The translations under genes were made by a program, and so were the position numbers. A stretch of DNA of 11,793 nt from positions 1-11,793 of the forward strand of contig JAPKDT010000043.1 of assembly GCA_028822475.1 (NCBI GenBank), read 5' to 3'. Source of the DNA: SAR324 cluster bacterium (GTDB lineage Bacteria; SAR324; NAC60-12). The notes under the pieces were generated by a model that worked only from the letters and a program-made list of their open reading frames with translations, did no database searches and was not told where the DNA came from. Below are positions 1-7,589 of this stretch, in pieces; position 1 is the stretch's first letter, and each line of letters begins with the position of its first letter.

Positions 1-1136
1 CCAAGCTGCAGACTTATGAACGACATCAGGAAAAAAAGGTCAGCGATGCCGGATCGTACTGCTTCACCAATCACTATACCAATTTTTATCGGACCTCCAA
101 GATCGTCCATTGAGCCTTGACCCTGAAACATTTGTCCCAGAAAACTGAAAGTAGCTTTTGCTAAAAACCACAAACGCGCGCTGCCCAGAACAACAGATTC
201 ACTGAAAGAGTGCGAGCGGGAAATTTTTTGCATGCTCATACCTAAAAGCCATCTTTTTGACTTTGGCTCCAAATAAGGCGTTACTTCAACAAACTGTACT
301 TCTCCGTTTCTATCCAGTTCAACTGAAATTATTATTGCAGAACTTTGGGAAGTATTACTGCTATCTTTCATGATATTTTGAACTGCAGGAGAGATCTCAA
401 TCCAATCCTGAACAGGCTGTCCATTGATTGCTTTTACTTTGTCACCAGCCTGCATACCTGCTTTTTCTGCCGGAGAGTTTCCGGTAAATCCTCCAACTAT
501 TGGGACAAGCAGAGGTGACCAGCCCATATTTGCGGTGCGCTGCATTTCAATTCCGGAACCTTCCAAAAGCATGGAATTCCCAGCACGGTCAATTTCCAGG
601 ATCAGATTTTCTGCAGGCAAGATCTGCCCCAGTGCGCTATGAAGTTCTTCCCAGTTTTTAACTTTACTGCCGTTTACTGTGATTATTTCATCGTTCGCCC
701 GAACCCCCAATTGATCCGCGTAGCTGCCCTGTTGAACATTTTGGATGTAAGGCGCGTCATTTAAATAGGCTGGAATATCCATGCCTATCCAAAAAACCAA
801 AGGCATAAAAATTAACGCAAACACAAGATTCATTGCCGGACCCGCGGCAAGGATGTAAAGACGCTGAAAAAGGGATTTTGCGGCATAATTTGCAGGATCT
901 TCCGGATCTTCGTCAGTTACGTTCTGTCCGAACAATTTAACGTAACCTCCAACAGGCAGCCAAGAAATCCTGTATTCAGTTTCTCCAAGCTGTTTTGACA
1001 GTGCAGTCGGTGGGAATCCGATTGAGAACGCTTCTACACGTACCCCGACATGCCGTGCCGCAAGATAATGTCCGAGTTCATGAATGAAAATCAGTACTCC
1101 GAGAACTGCTAAAAAAGATAAAATAGTTGTCAGCAT
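1..1136 (-). CDS. rseP: RIP zinc metalloprotease RseP (site-2 protease), 3' end beyond window
   Basis: Inner-membrane zinc protease that cuts transmembrane segments; in proteobacteria it cleaves anti-sigma factors after a first periplasmic cut and clears signal-peptide remnants. About 378 residues are visible from an ATG whose first base is 1136. The first membrane helix carries the zinc motif HELGH (residues 19-23), followed by GGYVKLFG and AAGPAMNLVFA. Two PDZ-like domains follow (around NVQQGSYADQLGVRAND and GNSPAEKAGMQAGDKV), the two-PDZ layout of proteobacterial RseP. After them come DDLGGPIKIG and the start of a late helix ending SFISLQLG. The expected LNLLPxPxLDGG metal-ligand motif lies off the left edge. 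The gene is absent from simple ORF calls only because its stop codon is outside the window. It begins 27 bases after the ACT-domain gene and is last in the visible operon. No Shine-Dalgarno is visible. Confidence 0.95.
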   Translation of the reverse strand, partial: MLTTILSFLAVLGVLIFIHELGHYLAARHVGVRVEAFSIGFPPTALSKQLGETEYRISWLPVGGYVKLFGQNVTDEDPEDPANYAAKSLFQRLYILAAGPAMNLVFALIFMPLVFWIGMDIPAYLNDAPYIQNVQQGSYADQLGVRANDEIITVNGSKVKNWEELHSALGQILPAENLILEIDRAGNSMLLEGSGIEMQRTANMGWSPLLVPIVGGFTGNSPAEKAGMQAGDKVKAINGQPVQDWIEISPAVQNIMKDSSNTSQSSAIIISVELDRNGEVQFVEVTPYLEPKSKRWLLGMSMQKISRSHSFSESVVLGSARLWFLAKATFSFLGQMFQGQGSMDDLGGPIKIGIVIGEAVRSGIADLFFLMSFISLQL

Positions 1137-1163
1137 AAGGCGTCGATAAATAAAATTTAAGGA

Positions 1164-1550
1164 TTAATTAATTTGATATCCTGCACGTTCGAGTGCAGAT
1201 ACCGCATTTGTCAGGTTTTGTTTTTTGATTAAAATATAATCTGTGTCAAATGTAGAAATCGCAAAAACACTTATTTTTTCTTTTGCCAGAACATCAGTAA
1301 TTCCTGCGAGTATTCCGGTCAGTTTGAAATCAAGTGGACCTGCAACTTTCAAACACTTCCAATCCAGGCTGTGTTTTTCACTTTTTACTGCAAGATGTTC
1401 TGGACAAACCAACGACAATTCATCAGCAGTTTTGCTCAGACTGTAAAAATCACATTCACTAATTGCTTCCGGTAAAGATGAATCCGAAGCCAGCCTGTGA
1501 ATATTAAATGTTTCTTCCAGTACTGTCAGTACTAAATTCGGTTGCTCCAA
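1164..1550 (-). CDS. ACT domain-containing protein (COG3603/CASTOR-like ACT family)
   Basis: A 128-residue stand-alone protein with a C-terminal ACT-type regulatory fold. The family signature is plain: GPLDFKLTGILAGITDVLA, then ISVFAISTFDTDYILIK, then a helix ending in LERAGYQIN. Related proteins are single- or double-ACT proteins thought to bind amino acids; no biochemical role can be assigned here. The start is TTG at 1550, since no ATG or GTG exists in frame between the dxr stop and the conserved region. TTG gives MEQPNLVLTVLEETF, close to where family members begin. It lies 23 bases downstream of dxr and 27 upstream of rseP, so it is almost certainly cotranscribed with them. A stand-alone ACT gene is an uncommon insert between dxr and rseP. 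No Shine-Dalgarno is visible, so the exact start is less certain than the gene. Confidence 0.85.
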   Translation of the reverse strand: MEQPNLVLTVLEETFNIHRLASDSSLPEAISECDFYSLSKTADELSLVCPEHLAVKSEKHSLDWKCLKVAGPLDFKLTGILAGITDVLAKEKISVFAISTFDTDYILIKKQNLTNAVSALERAGYQIN

Positions 1551-1573
1551 TTTTTTTGTTTTTCGTAATTCAT

Positions 1574-2845
1574 CTAGTTAAGGTTTTCCAGCACTTCTCC
1601 GGCTTGTTCACGTCCCCACTGATCCGCCTCTACTGCATCTTCGAGTGATAGAATATTCAGTAGAAAATCCGGAATTATATCAAAACAGTCGGGTTTTGTT
1701 TGCTGCAGAGTTTCGTCAAAAACGTGCATCACGGAAGCTAAAATTTTGGAGATGTCAACAAAACGGATTTCCTCATTTAAAAAAGCAGCAACCACTTTTT
1801 CATTTGCACCGTTCAATACTGCAGGAGCGCCACCTCCCTGTTTAGCAGCCTTGAGGGAAAGCGACAGGCACGGAAAACGTTGCTCATCAATGGCCTCAAA
1901 GTGCAACGCATTCAGCGCTACCGGATCTAAACGTGGAATTTTCAAAGGCAGTCTTTCAGGCCATCCTAGACAGTAAGCGATCGGAACCCTCATGTCAGGG
2001 AGTCCCATTTGAGCCAAAAAAGAACCGTCAATAAATTCCACCATCGAATGAATGATACTTTCACGCTGCATCAGTACATCAATCTTTTCAACCGGAGTAT
2101 TAAACAGCCAATGTGCTTCGATTATTTCCAGTCCTTTGTTCATCATCGTTGCAGAGTCAATGGTGATTTTTCGGCCCATTTCCCAGTTAGGATGATTCAG
2201 TGCTTCGTCAAGAGTAATCTGCTCAAATTCATCCAGTGGAAGATCACGGAATGGGCCTCCCGATGCAGTCAGGATTAGCCTTGCGATGCGTTCTGGTGAT
2301 TCATTATGTAGTGCCTGGAAAATCGCGTTGTGTTCACTGTCGGTCGGCAGCAACTTTGCGCCTGTTTTTTTAGCGGTCTGCACGAAGAGTTCTCCAGCCA
2401 TCACCAAAGGTTCTTTATTCGCAACAGCGACTATTTTTCCTGCTTCAACAGCAGAAAATGTAGGTTCCAAACCAGCTGCTCCAACTATTGCTGCCATTAC
2501 CAAATCTACTTCCGGATCACGGGAAATCTGTTTCAGACCTTCCATGCCCCACACAAATTCTGTTTCTGGACAGCTATGTCCGCTGCGGAACGACTCCCGC
2601 AATTCCCGTGCTTGATCGCTGGTATTCACACATACCAGACGCGGTTTAAACTCGCGGATTTGTTCACATAACTGTTCGATGGAGTTTCTACAGGACAAGG
2701 CCTCAATCTGGAACTTTTGTGGAAACTGACGGATAATATCGAGAGTGTTTAAACCAATTGATCCAGTCGCGCCGAGAACCGTAACTTTTGTCAGAACGGA
2801 AGCCGGATTTTCGGAACTATTGGATAAACTTGCAGAAACTTTCAT
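1574..2845 (-). CDS. dxr: 1-deoxy-D-xylulose 5-phosphate reductoisomerase
   Basis: Cytosolic NADPH- and divalent-metal-dependent enzyme that converts DXP to 2-C-methyl-D-erythritol 4-phosphate, the committed step of the non-mevalonate isoprenoid pathway. The 423 residues are slightly longer than the usual ~390-400, with about 20 extra N-terminal residues before VTVLGATGSIG. Visible features are the dinucleotide motif GATGSIG (25-31), the lysine loop VANKEP (141-146), metal ligands DSE (169-171) with E240, SGGPF (195-199), HPNW (218-221), MNKGLEIIEAHWLF (235-248) and NGANE (345-349). Two positions differ from the common consensus: NKEP where NKES is usual, and LPTDSEH where LPVDSEH is usual. 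The ATG overlaps the cdsA stop as ATGA (2842-2845), which fixes the start by translational coupling. Its product feeds the polyprenyl chain made by UppS in the same operon. Confidence 0.97.
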   Translation of the reverse strand: MKVSASLSNSSENPASVLTKVTVLGATGSIGLNTLDIIRQFPQKFQIEALSCRNSIEQLCEQIREFKPRLVCVNTSDQARELRESFRSGHSCPETEFVWGMEGLKQISRDPEVDLVMAAIVGAAGLEPTFSAVEAGKIVAVANKEPLVMAGELFVQTAKKTGAKLLPTDSEHNAIFQALHNESPERIARLILTASGGPFRDLPLDEFEQITLDEALNHPNWEMGRKITIDSATMMNKGLEIIEAHWLFNTPVEKIDVLMQRESIIHSMVEFIDGSFLAQMGLPDMRVPIAYCLGWPERLPLKIPRLDPVALNALHFEAIDEQRFPCLSLSLKAAKQGGGAPAVLNGANEKVVAAFLNEEIRFVDISKILASVMHVFDETLQQTKPDCFDIIPDFLLNILSLEDAVEADQWGREQAGEVLENLN

Positions 2846-3669
2846 CCGAGTTGCAGTAAATAGTAAAAAACTGGTGCAGCGAGCATATGACCGTCAATCC
2901 GGTCAAGGATACCTCCGTGTCCGGGCAGTAGCGTTCCGGAATCTTTAACGTCGCAGAGTCGTTTTATTTTTGATTCAACTAAATCACCTAGTTGTCCTAC
3001 AACCGCCAACAGCATGGCCAGCAGTAATCCGTAAAGCCAGAACATTGACATCGTAAGTTCGCCAAAAACCGCACCTACAAGTCCTCCGCCAACAACCCCA
3101 AAAAAGCTGCCTTCCCACGTTTTTTTCGGACTGATACTTGGCGCCAGCAGTGTTTTTCCAAAACGCTTTCCACCAAAATACGCGAAAATGTCACTAAAAC
3201 TAATGACCAGTAAAAGGTAAAAAAGCAGTGCTGTTCCTTCTGGAAGACCTTTTATCAGGGTAATATGCAAAACGCTCCAGACTGCCCAAACCATTCCGAA
3301 TAAACCAAAACCCAAAGCTGATAATTTAGTCAGCTCGCTTTTAGGTGTAAACACTAATTCATAAAATATCCAACCCACTACACTGATCAGCAAGGCGGCA
3401 TGAAGTCCTGTCTGCCCGGCTAATGCGCCTAAACCCATCAGCACTGCAGTTCCTGGCAACAGCCATTCTGGAAGTAATCCCGGAGTTTCATCACCCTCAG
3501 CTTTAGCAAGCATACTGGTGAGTTCCTGTGCTCCGATGAATGCAACCGCAAGTACCAAGATTCCAACGACAAAAGTAGGAGAAAAGAGCAGAAGGGCAAT
3601 TCCTCCAGCCAGTGGGAATCCGGTTTTGACACGTGCGGACAAGTCAGATGGAGATGAAGCATCGCTCAT
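2842..3669 (-). CDS. cdsA: Phosphatidate cytidylyltransferase (CDP-diglyceride synthase)
   Basis: Polytopic inner-membrane enzyme that makes CDP-diacylglycerol from phosphatidate and CTP, the branch point for all bacterial phospholipids. The 275 residues are of family length. Roughly seven or eight hydrophobic segments begin near residue 20 (GFPLAGGIALLLF). Conserved elements include FSDIFAYFGGKRFGK (158-172), SISPKKTWEGS (178-188) and the C-terminal CDP-alcohol signature from S233 through KRLCDVKDSG to PGHGGILDRIDG (249-260), with the metal-binding aspartates in place. Translation starts at ATG 3669, 8 bases after the uppS stop, and its TGA overlaps the dxr start codon. It sits between uppS and dxr, as in many proteobacteria, consistent with joint control of lipid and cell-wall precursor supply. 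Confidence 0.96.
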   Translation of the reverse strand: MSDASSPSDLSARVKTGFPLAGGIALLLFSPTFVVGILVLAVAFIGAQELTSMLAKAEGDETPGLLPEWLLPGTAVLMGLGALAGQTGLHAALLISVVGWIFYELVFTPKSELTKLSALGFGLFGMVWAVWSVLHITLIKGLPEGTALLFYLLLVISFSDIFAYFGGKRFGKTLLAPSISPKKTWEGSFFGVVGGGLVGAVFGELTMSMFWLYGLLLAMLLAVVGQLGDLVESKIKRLCDVKDSGTLLPGHGGILDRIDGHMLAAPVFYYLLQLG

Positions 3670-3677
3670 ACAAAATC

Positions 3678-4493
3678 TCAGGCAGAGGTTTCGGAAATTG
3701 TGGATTTTTTAGCATTACTAACAGGAAGCTCAACACCCTCATGGGATTTCGAATCTGCTTCGGAAACAGTTGTGCCTCCCATCCTGCGTTTTCTCTGTTG
3801 ATACTCAAACAGCGCTTCGTGTAAATTTTCTTTTTTAAAATCAGGCCATAAAACATCGGTAAAAAAATACTCCGCGTAGGCTGCCTGCCAAATTAAAAAG
3901 TTGGAAAGACGCAGTTCACCGCTTGTACGGATAATCAAATCCGGATCCGGCACACCTGCCGTGTAGGTTTTTGCAGAAATTAAAGATTCATCAATATCTT
4001 CCGGTTGTAAATCTCCCTCTTTAACCTCTTGCGCCAGCATTCGGAACGCACGCACGAGCTCGTCCCGGCCTCCGTAGTTCAATGCTAAATTCAATAATAA
4101 ACCGGTATTCCCGGCAGTCGAATTCAAAGCGTGGCTTAAGCGTTCCTGCAGAAAATCCGGAAGCCCGTCACGGTCACCAATCAGCTTAAAACGCACATTG
4201 TTTTTAAGCATAGTATCCAGTTCTTTTTTGAGGAATTCAAAAAACAGATTCATCAGTGCCGAAACTTCTTTTTTTGGACGTTGCCAGTTTTCGGTTGAAA
4301 ATGCATACAAAGTCAGCACGGGCAATTTTAACTCAGCTGCGGCTTCAACGCAGGCACGTACCGACTTGACGGCATAGCGATGCCCCTGAAATCTTGGCAT
4401 GTGGCGCTGTGTGGCCCAGCGTCCGTTGCCGTCCATGATTATAGCGACATGCTCAGGCAGGGTTGCTTTGTCAATTTTGTCTAAAAAACTCAT
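3678..4493 (-). CDS. uppS: Isoprenyl transferase (undecaprenyl diphosphate synthase)
   Basis: Cytosolic, membrane-associated cis-prenyltransferase that extends farnesyl diphosphate with isopentenyl diphosphate to undecaprenyl diphosphate, the lipid carrier for peptidoglycan and O-antigen. The 271 residues contain the catalytic MDGNGRWA (20-27; D21 is the magnesium-binding aspartate), FQGHRYAV (35-42), LTLYAFSTENWQRP (60-73), LNLALNYGGRDELV (134-147), IIRTSGELRLSNFL (187-200) and the late E208/W216-P217-D218 region (YAEYFFTDVLWPDF). After the usual end near residue 240 there is an unusual polar tail of about 30 residues rich in Ser, Lys and Glu. It is the first gene of the visible operon. The ATG at 4493 lacks a Shine-Dalgarno but puts the MDGNGRW motif at the normal distance from the N-terminus. 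Confidence 0.97.
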   Translation of the reverse strand: MSFLDKIDKATLPEHVAIIMDGNGRWATQRHMPRFQGHRYAVKSVRACVEAAAELKLPVLTLYAFSTENWQRPKKEVSALMNLFFEFLKKELDTMLKNNVRFKLIGDRDGLPDFLQERLSHALNSTAGNTGLLLNLALNYGGRDELVRAFRMLAQEVKEGDLQPEDIDESLISAKTYTAGVPDPDLIIRTSGELRLSNFLIWQAAYAEYFFTDVLWPDFKKENLHEALFEYQQRKRRMGGTTVSEADSKSHEGVELPVSNAKKSTISETSA

Positions 4494-4539
4494 TGCGGAT
4501 AGTGAAATATGCTCTCTAAGTAAAATTAGCTCTTGTTTC

Positions 4540-4568
4540 AGAGTAGGCTAGTAGTGGAGTCAAGGCAA
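4540..4568 (-). promoter_or_regulatory. Weak candidate sigma-70-type promoter for the uppS operon
   Basis: In the 96-base gap between rsmD and uppS the minus strand has TTGCCT (4563-4568), 17 bases, then TACTCT (4540-4545). Both boxes match consensus only partly, but the spacing is right and the site lies about 50 bases before the uppS ATG. This is pattern matching only. No terminator-like hairpin is seen between rsmD and uppS, so read-through from rsmD is also possible. Confidence 0.22.
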
Positions 4569-4589
4569 GATTATTGTAGAAATGCCTGC

Positions 4590-5147
4590 TCAGCATTTGC
4601 GTAGGATATCAAGCGTGACTGAGCCGTAGCGTCGGTGTTTCACCAGCTCCATAATATCTGGAAACTTAATTTCTCTGGAATCAGGAGATTCAACTACTAT
4701 CATTGATCCTGTCCTGATTGTATGAAGTAATGCCAGTTTTTCCAGCATAAGATCATATTCTTTCCCGGAAAATGGTGGATCAAGAAAAGCAAGGCAAGGT
4801 TTTTCAGGATCAGCAAAACGGGAAATCCAGTGCACTGCACGGTCCTGCACGAGTTCAAATCGACCTTGCTCTGGTGACATCAATTCAACGTTTTGTTGGA
4901 GGATTTTCAGATGCCTGCGAGATGCTTCAACAAAGATCGCGTGCTTTGCTCCACGGCTCAATGCTTCTAAACCCAAGGCTCCACTGCCTGCGTAAAGATC
5001 CAGTACGGTCAACTCGTTCCAGCTTAACAGCGAAGAAAGCAGGTTAAAAAGCGCTTCCCGAACCCGGTCCGAAGTTGGTCGTACATCATTCCCCGCTGGG
5101 ACTTTTAATTTTCTGCCGCGGTACTCTCCGCCGATAATGCGAATCAT
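4590..5147 (-). CDS. rsmD: 16S rRNA (guanine(966)-N(2))-methyltransferase RsmD
   Basis: SAM-dependent methyltransferase that modifies G966 of 16S rRNA during 30S assembly. At 185 residues it is of typical length. Visible features are the N-terminal RIIGGEYRGRKL (3-13), PTSDRVREALFNLL (24-37), the SAM motif VLDLYAGSGALGLEALSRGA (48-67), the acidic FVEAS (72-76) and the catalytic DPPF (123-126). The C-terminus YGSVTLDILRKC is characteristic. The start is the ATG at 5147, immediately before IRIIGGEYRG as in homologues; no Shine-Dalgarno is seen. It is divergent from folK across an 89-base gap and lies upstream of the uppS operon on the same strand. Confidence 0.96.
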   Translation of the reverse strand: MIRIIGGEYRGRKLKVPAGNDVRPTSDRVREALFNLLSSLLSWNELTVLDLYAGSGALGLEALSRGAKHAIFVEASRRHLKILQQNVELMSPEQGRFELVQDRAVHWISRFADPEKPCLAFLDPPFSGKEYDLMLEKLALLHTIRTGSMIVVESPDSREIKFPDIMELVKHRRYGSVTLDILRKC

Positions 5148-5236
5148 TTTGATTTATCCGGTCTTGCTTCTGTTTGCGACTACATCAACGATTGTGATAA
5201 ACTCATACTTCATACTTCTCAACTAAAAAATTAACA

Positions 5237-5755
5237 ATGATAAGAGCTATATTAGTGCATTTGGGACTGGGCAGCAACTTGGGAAATCGCATAGATTTTC
5301 TGAATCAGGCCTGTCGTGAATTATCTGCAGTAGCTTTTCGCGATTTTCGTGCCTCCGCAATCTATGAAAGTGAACCGCTTTTGAAGATGAAACAGCCTAA
5401 GTATTACAATCAGGTGGTTTGTGGTTTGACTGACCTTTCTCCTGTTGAACTAGTGGTAAAGTGTCAGCAAATTGAAAACATGCTGGGGCGTGTCCGTAAA
5501 GAACGCTGGGGTTCCAGAAATATTGACCTTGATATTCTGAGTTACGGTAATGAAATTGTTGATAACGAAAAATTGAAAATTCCACATCCAGAAATGGAAA
5601 AACGCAGCTTTGTTTTGCTACCGCTGCTTGAACTCAGTCCGGATTGGGTGCATCCCGAAAGCGGGACTAGTATAAGGATGCTGTGGGAAAATTGGTTGAA
5701 AACAAATGACGAGGAACTTCCTCAAGTTCTAAAACCAAAAAATCAATCGAGCTGA
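5237..5755 (+). CDS. folK: 2-amino-4-hydroxy-6-hydroxymethyldihydropteridine diphosphokinase (HPPK)
   Basis: Cytosolic kinase that transfers pyrophosphate from ATP to hydroxymethyl-dihydropterin in folate synthesis. The 172 residues match the single-domain family length. Features are the N-terminal HLGLGSNLGNR (8-18), SAIYESEPL (40-48), the pterin-pocket segment YYNQVVCG (56-63), the PROSITE-type motif RWGSRNIDLDIL (90-101) with magnesium ligands D97 and D99, and IPHPEMEKRSFVLLPL (115-130). It is the only intact plus-strand gene in the window. It is divergent from rsmD, and its last 13 bases overlap the end of aceB on the other strand. The ATG at 5237 has no Shine-Dalgarno (AT-rich leader) but fits the conserved N-terminus. 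Confidence 0.96.
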   Translation: MIRAILVHLGLGSNLGNRIDFLNQACRELSAVAFRDFRASAIYESEPLLKMKQPKYYNQVVCGLTDLSPVELVVKCQQIENMLGRVRKERWGSRNIDLDILSYGNEIVDNEKLKIPHPEMEKRSFVLLPLLELSPDWVHPESGTSIRMLWENWLKTNDEELPQVLKPKNQSS

Positions 5756-7335
5756 TCGTAGGCACGTATGGTGAGAAAATCTTCAAACGCTTCCTCACTG
5801 ACCAGTGAAATAAACAAGTCAGTCGCCTGCTTCATCTTCTCTTCATTGTAGGACTCGCCATAAGTATCCCGGATTTTAGCCAGTTCTTCCGGAATCATAT
5901 ATTGTACCATTTCATTAGTTATTTTGCGTCCGTCATCCAGTTTACCCTGTGGGTGACGGCACCATTGCCAAATCTGTGATCTTGAAATTTCCGCAGTTGC
6001 TGCGTCTTCCATCAAATTAAAAATTGCCACTGCTCCTGTTCCACCTAACCACGCAGCTATGTATTGAATGCCGACGCTGATGTTGTTGCGTAAACCGGAT
6101 TCAGTGATTGTTCCTCCGGGAATCTGAAATTCCAGCAGCATTTCCGCTGAAATATGAACATCTTCACGCATTCGATGTTTTTGGTTTACGCGTTCTTCTT
6201 CAAAGGCTTTGCTGAAAACTTCTGTACATACCGGAACTAGATCAGGATGCGCAACCCATGATCCGTCAAAACCATCCTGGGCTTCACGTTCTTTGTCTTG
6301 ACGAACTTTCTCCAGTGCCATTCGGTTGACTTCAGCATCACGTCGACTGGGAATGAACGCAGCCATTCCTCCAATTGCATGTGCGCCGCGTTTGTGGCAA
6401 GTCTGCACCAGCAGTTCAGTATAAGCACGCATCAGCGGAACAGTCATCGTGACCTGAGCCCGATCCGGCCAGATAAACTCAGGCACATGCCGAAATTTCT
6501 TAATCACACTGAACATATAATCCCATCGTCCGGCGTTAATTCCCGCCATGTGTCCGCGTAACTCATAGAGAATTTCTTCAATTTCAAAAGACGCTAAAAT
6601 AGTTTCCAGCAGAACAGTGGCTTTGATAGTTCCGTAAGTAACGCCCAGTTCCTGTTCCGCAAAGGCGAAGACCTCATCCCATAAACGGGCCTCCAAATGA
6701 TTTTCTAGTTTTGGCAAATAAAAATACGGACCGGTACCTTTTTCCAATGTCCGTTTGATATTATGGAATAAATAGAGTCCTGCATCCACCAGTGAACCGG
6801 AGGCAACTTCACCATCAATCAGGATATGTTTTTCTTCCAAATGCCAGCCGCGAGGACGTACAATCAGTGTTGCCAATTCTCCGTCATTGAGATGATATTC
6901 CTTGCCTTCCGGACTGGAAAATTCCAGCGTTCGTTCATAGGCTGCACACAAGTTGGCCTGTCCCTGGATCTGATTGTACCAGTTCGGCGTAATCGAGTCC
7001 TCTAAATCCGCCATGAATATTTTTGCTCCGGAATTGAGGGCGTTAATCATCATCTTTGCTTCAGCCGGTCCTGTAATTTCACATCGCCGGTCCTGCAGAT
7101 CTTCCGGAATTGGATCCACTTGCCAATTGCCTTTACGGACTGACTCAGTTTCTATTAAAAATGTAGGATTCATTCCGCTAAGAATTTTTTGATGAGTTTC
7201 TTTCCGGCGCACCAACAGGGACTTGCGAGTGCCGTTGAACATATGGTGTAACTTGACCAAAAATTCCTGAGCGTCTTCTGTCAGGATTTTGTCAAAACCC
7301 GGATGCATTTTTCCAGAAATAGTAATGGATTTCAT
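5743..7335 (-). CDS. aceB: Malate synthase A
   Basis: Cytosolic enzyme that condenses glyoxylate with acetyl-CoA to malate, completing the glyoxylate shunt or consuming glyoxylate from other sources. The 530 residues match isoform A. Expected active-site residues are present by comparison with E. coli AceB: R162 in RPRGWHL (160-166), magnesium ligands E244 (LLETI) and D272 (GRWDY), and a candidate catalytic base D444 in FNLMEDAATAEISR. Other landmarks are IFMADLEDSITPNW (106-119), GGMAAFIPSRRD (322-333) and HPQGKLDDGRKIT (461-473). The signature usually read as RDHxxGLNCGRWDY is here RGHMAGINAGRWDY, with Gly for Asp and Ala for Cys. No isocitrate lyase gene is visible; the nearest glyoxylate-related genes are the bhc remnants upstream. 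The ATG at 7335 lacks a Shine-Dalgarno and is preceded 11 bases upstream by the stop of an orphan open frame. Confidence 0.96.
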   Translation of the reverse strand: MKSITISGKMHPGFDKILTEDAQEFLVKLHHMFNGTRKSLLVRRKETHQKILSGMNPTFLIETESVRKGNWQVDPIPEDLQDRRCEITGPAEAKMMINALNSGAKIFMADLEDSITPNWYNQIQGQANLCAAYERTLEFSSPEGKEYHLNDGELATLIVRPRGWHLEEKHILIDGEVASGSLVDAGLYLFHNIKRTLEKGTGPYFYLPKLENHLEARLWDEVFAFAEQELGVTYGTIKATVLLETILASFEIEEILYELRGHMAGINAGRWDYMFSVIKKFRHVPEFIWPDRAQVTMTVPLMRAYTELLVQTCHKRGAHAIGGMAAFIPSRRDAEVNRMALEKVRQDKEREAQDGFDGSWVAHPDLVPVCTEVFSKAFEEERVNQKHRMREDVHISAEMLLEFQIPGGTITESGLRNNISVGIQYIAAWLGGTGAVAIFNLMEDAATAEISRSQIWQWCRHPQGKLDDGRKITNEMVQYMIPEELAKIRDTYGESYNEEKMKQATDLFISLVSEEAFEDFLTIRAYDQLD

Positions 7336-7346
7336 AAATTTTGGAA

Positions 7347-7490
7347 TTAATTGTACTTTTTCAAGTGGTTAATAATAATTGAAAATAATAAAAGGCCCAA
7401 TATAATAATTTGGTACTTTGGCGAACCTTTGGGGAGAGGTTCTGGAAGAATATCTAAATAATTGACCTTTGTTACTTTAACATTTATCTG
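7347..7490 (-). other. Orphan open frame without a start: possible tail of a lost membrane-anchored protein
   Basis: Minus strand, between the TAG at 7491-7493 and the TAA at 7347-7349, 47 open codons with no ATG, GTG or TTG near their beginning. The translation includes VTKVNYLDILPEPLPKGSP, then a hydrophobic helix-like stretch (IIILGLLLFSIII) and a basic tail NHLKKYN. The stop is only 11 bases before the aceB ATG, the spacing of an upstream operon partner. In the next frame just upstream (about 7500-7550) there is a signal-peptide-like run containing KFFSVFLHFSVLSLAD, so the two could be halves of one small exported protein split by a frameshift. The region is strongly AT-rich, which favours chance hydrophobic translations, and I recognise no family. 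The rest of 7491-7589 shows nothing identifiable. Confidence 0.3.
7423..7442. repeat. Short inverted repeat (GAACCT / AGGTTC, 8-base loop)
   Basis: Perfect 6-base arms at 7423-7428 and 7437-7442; as plus-strand RNA the stem could extend to 8 pairs with one G-U around a GGGG loop. No U-run follows on either strand, so it is not a convincing terminator. It lies about 90-105 bases upstream of the aceB start and could be an operator-like site, but there is no further support. Confidence 0.35.
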
Positions 7491-7589
7491 CTAATGATAA
7501 GACAGAAAAATGCAGAAATACGGAAAAGAATTTAATCAGTAAAAATTTAGTAATAATAAAATATTACCAGATTTAAGTTAAGTATTGGT

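Noticed and set aside
5174..5201. Possible folK promoter (TTGCGA, 16 bases, GATAAA)
   Set aside because: Matches are weak in AT-rich sequence, and several equally poor alternatives exist in the same 89-base gap.
7320..7380. PEP-CTERM-like sorting signal (LPEP ... hydrophobic helix ... basic tail) in the orphan frame
   Set aside because: The Pro-Glu-Pro is separated from the helix by about ten residues and the frame has no start, so the resemblance is too loose.
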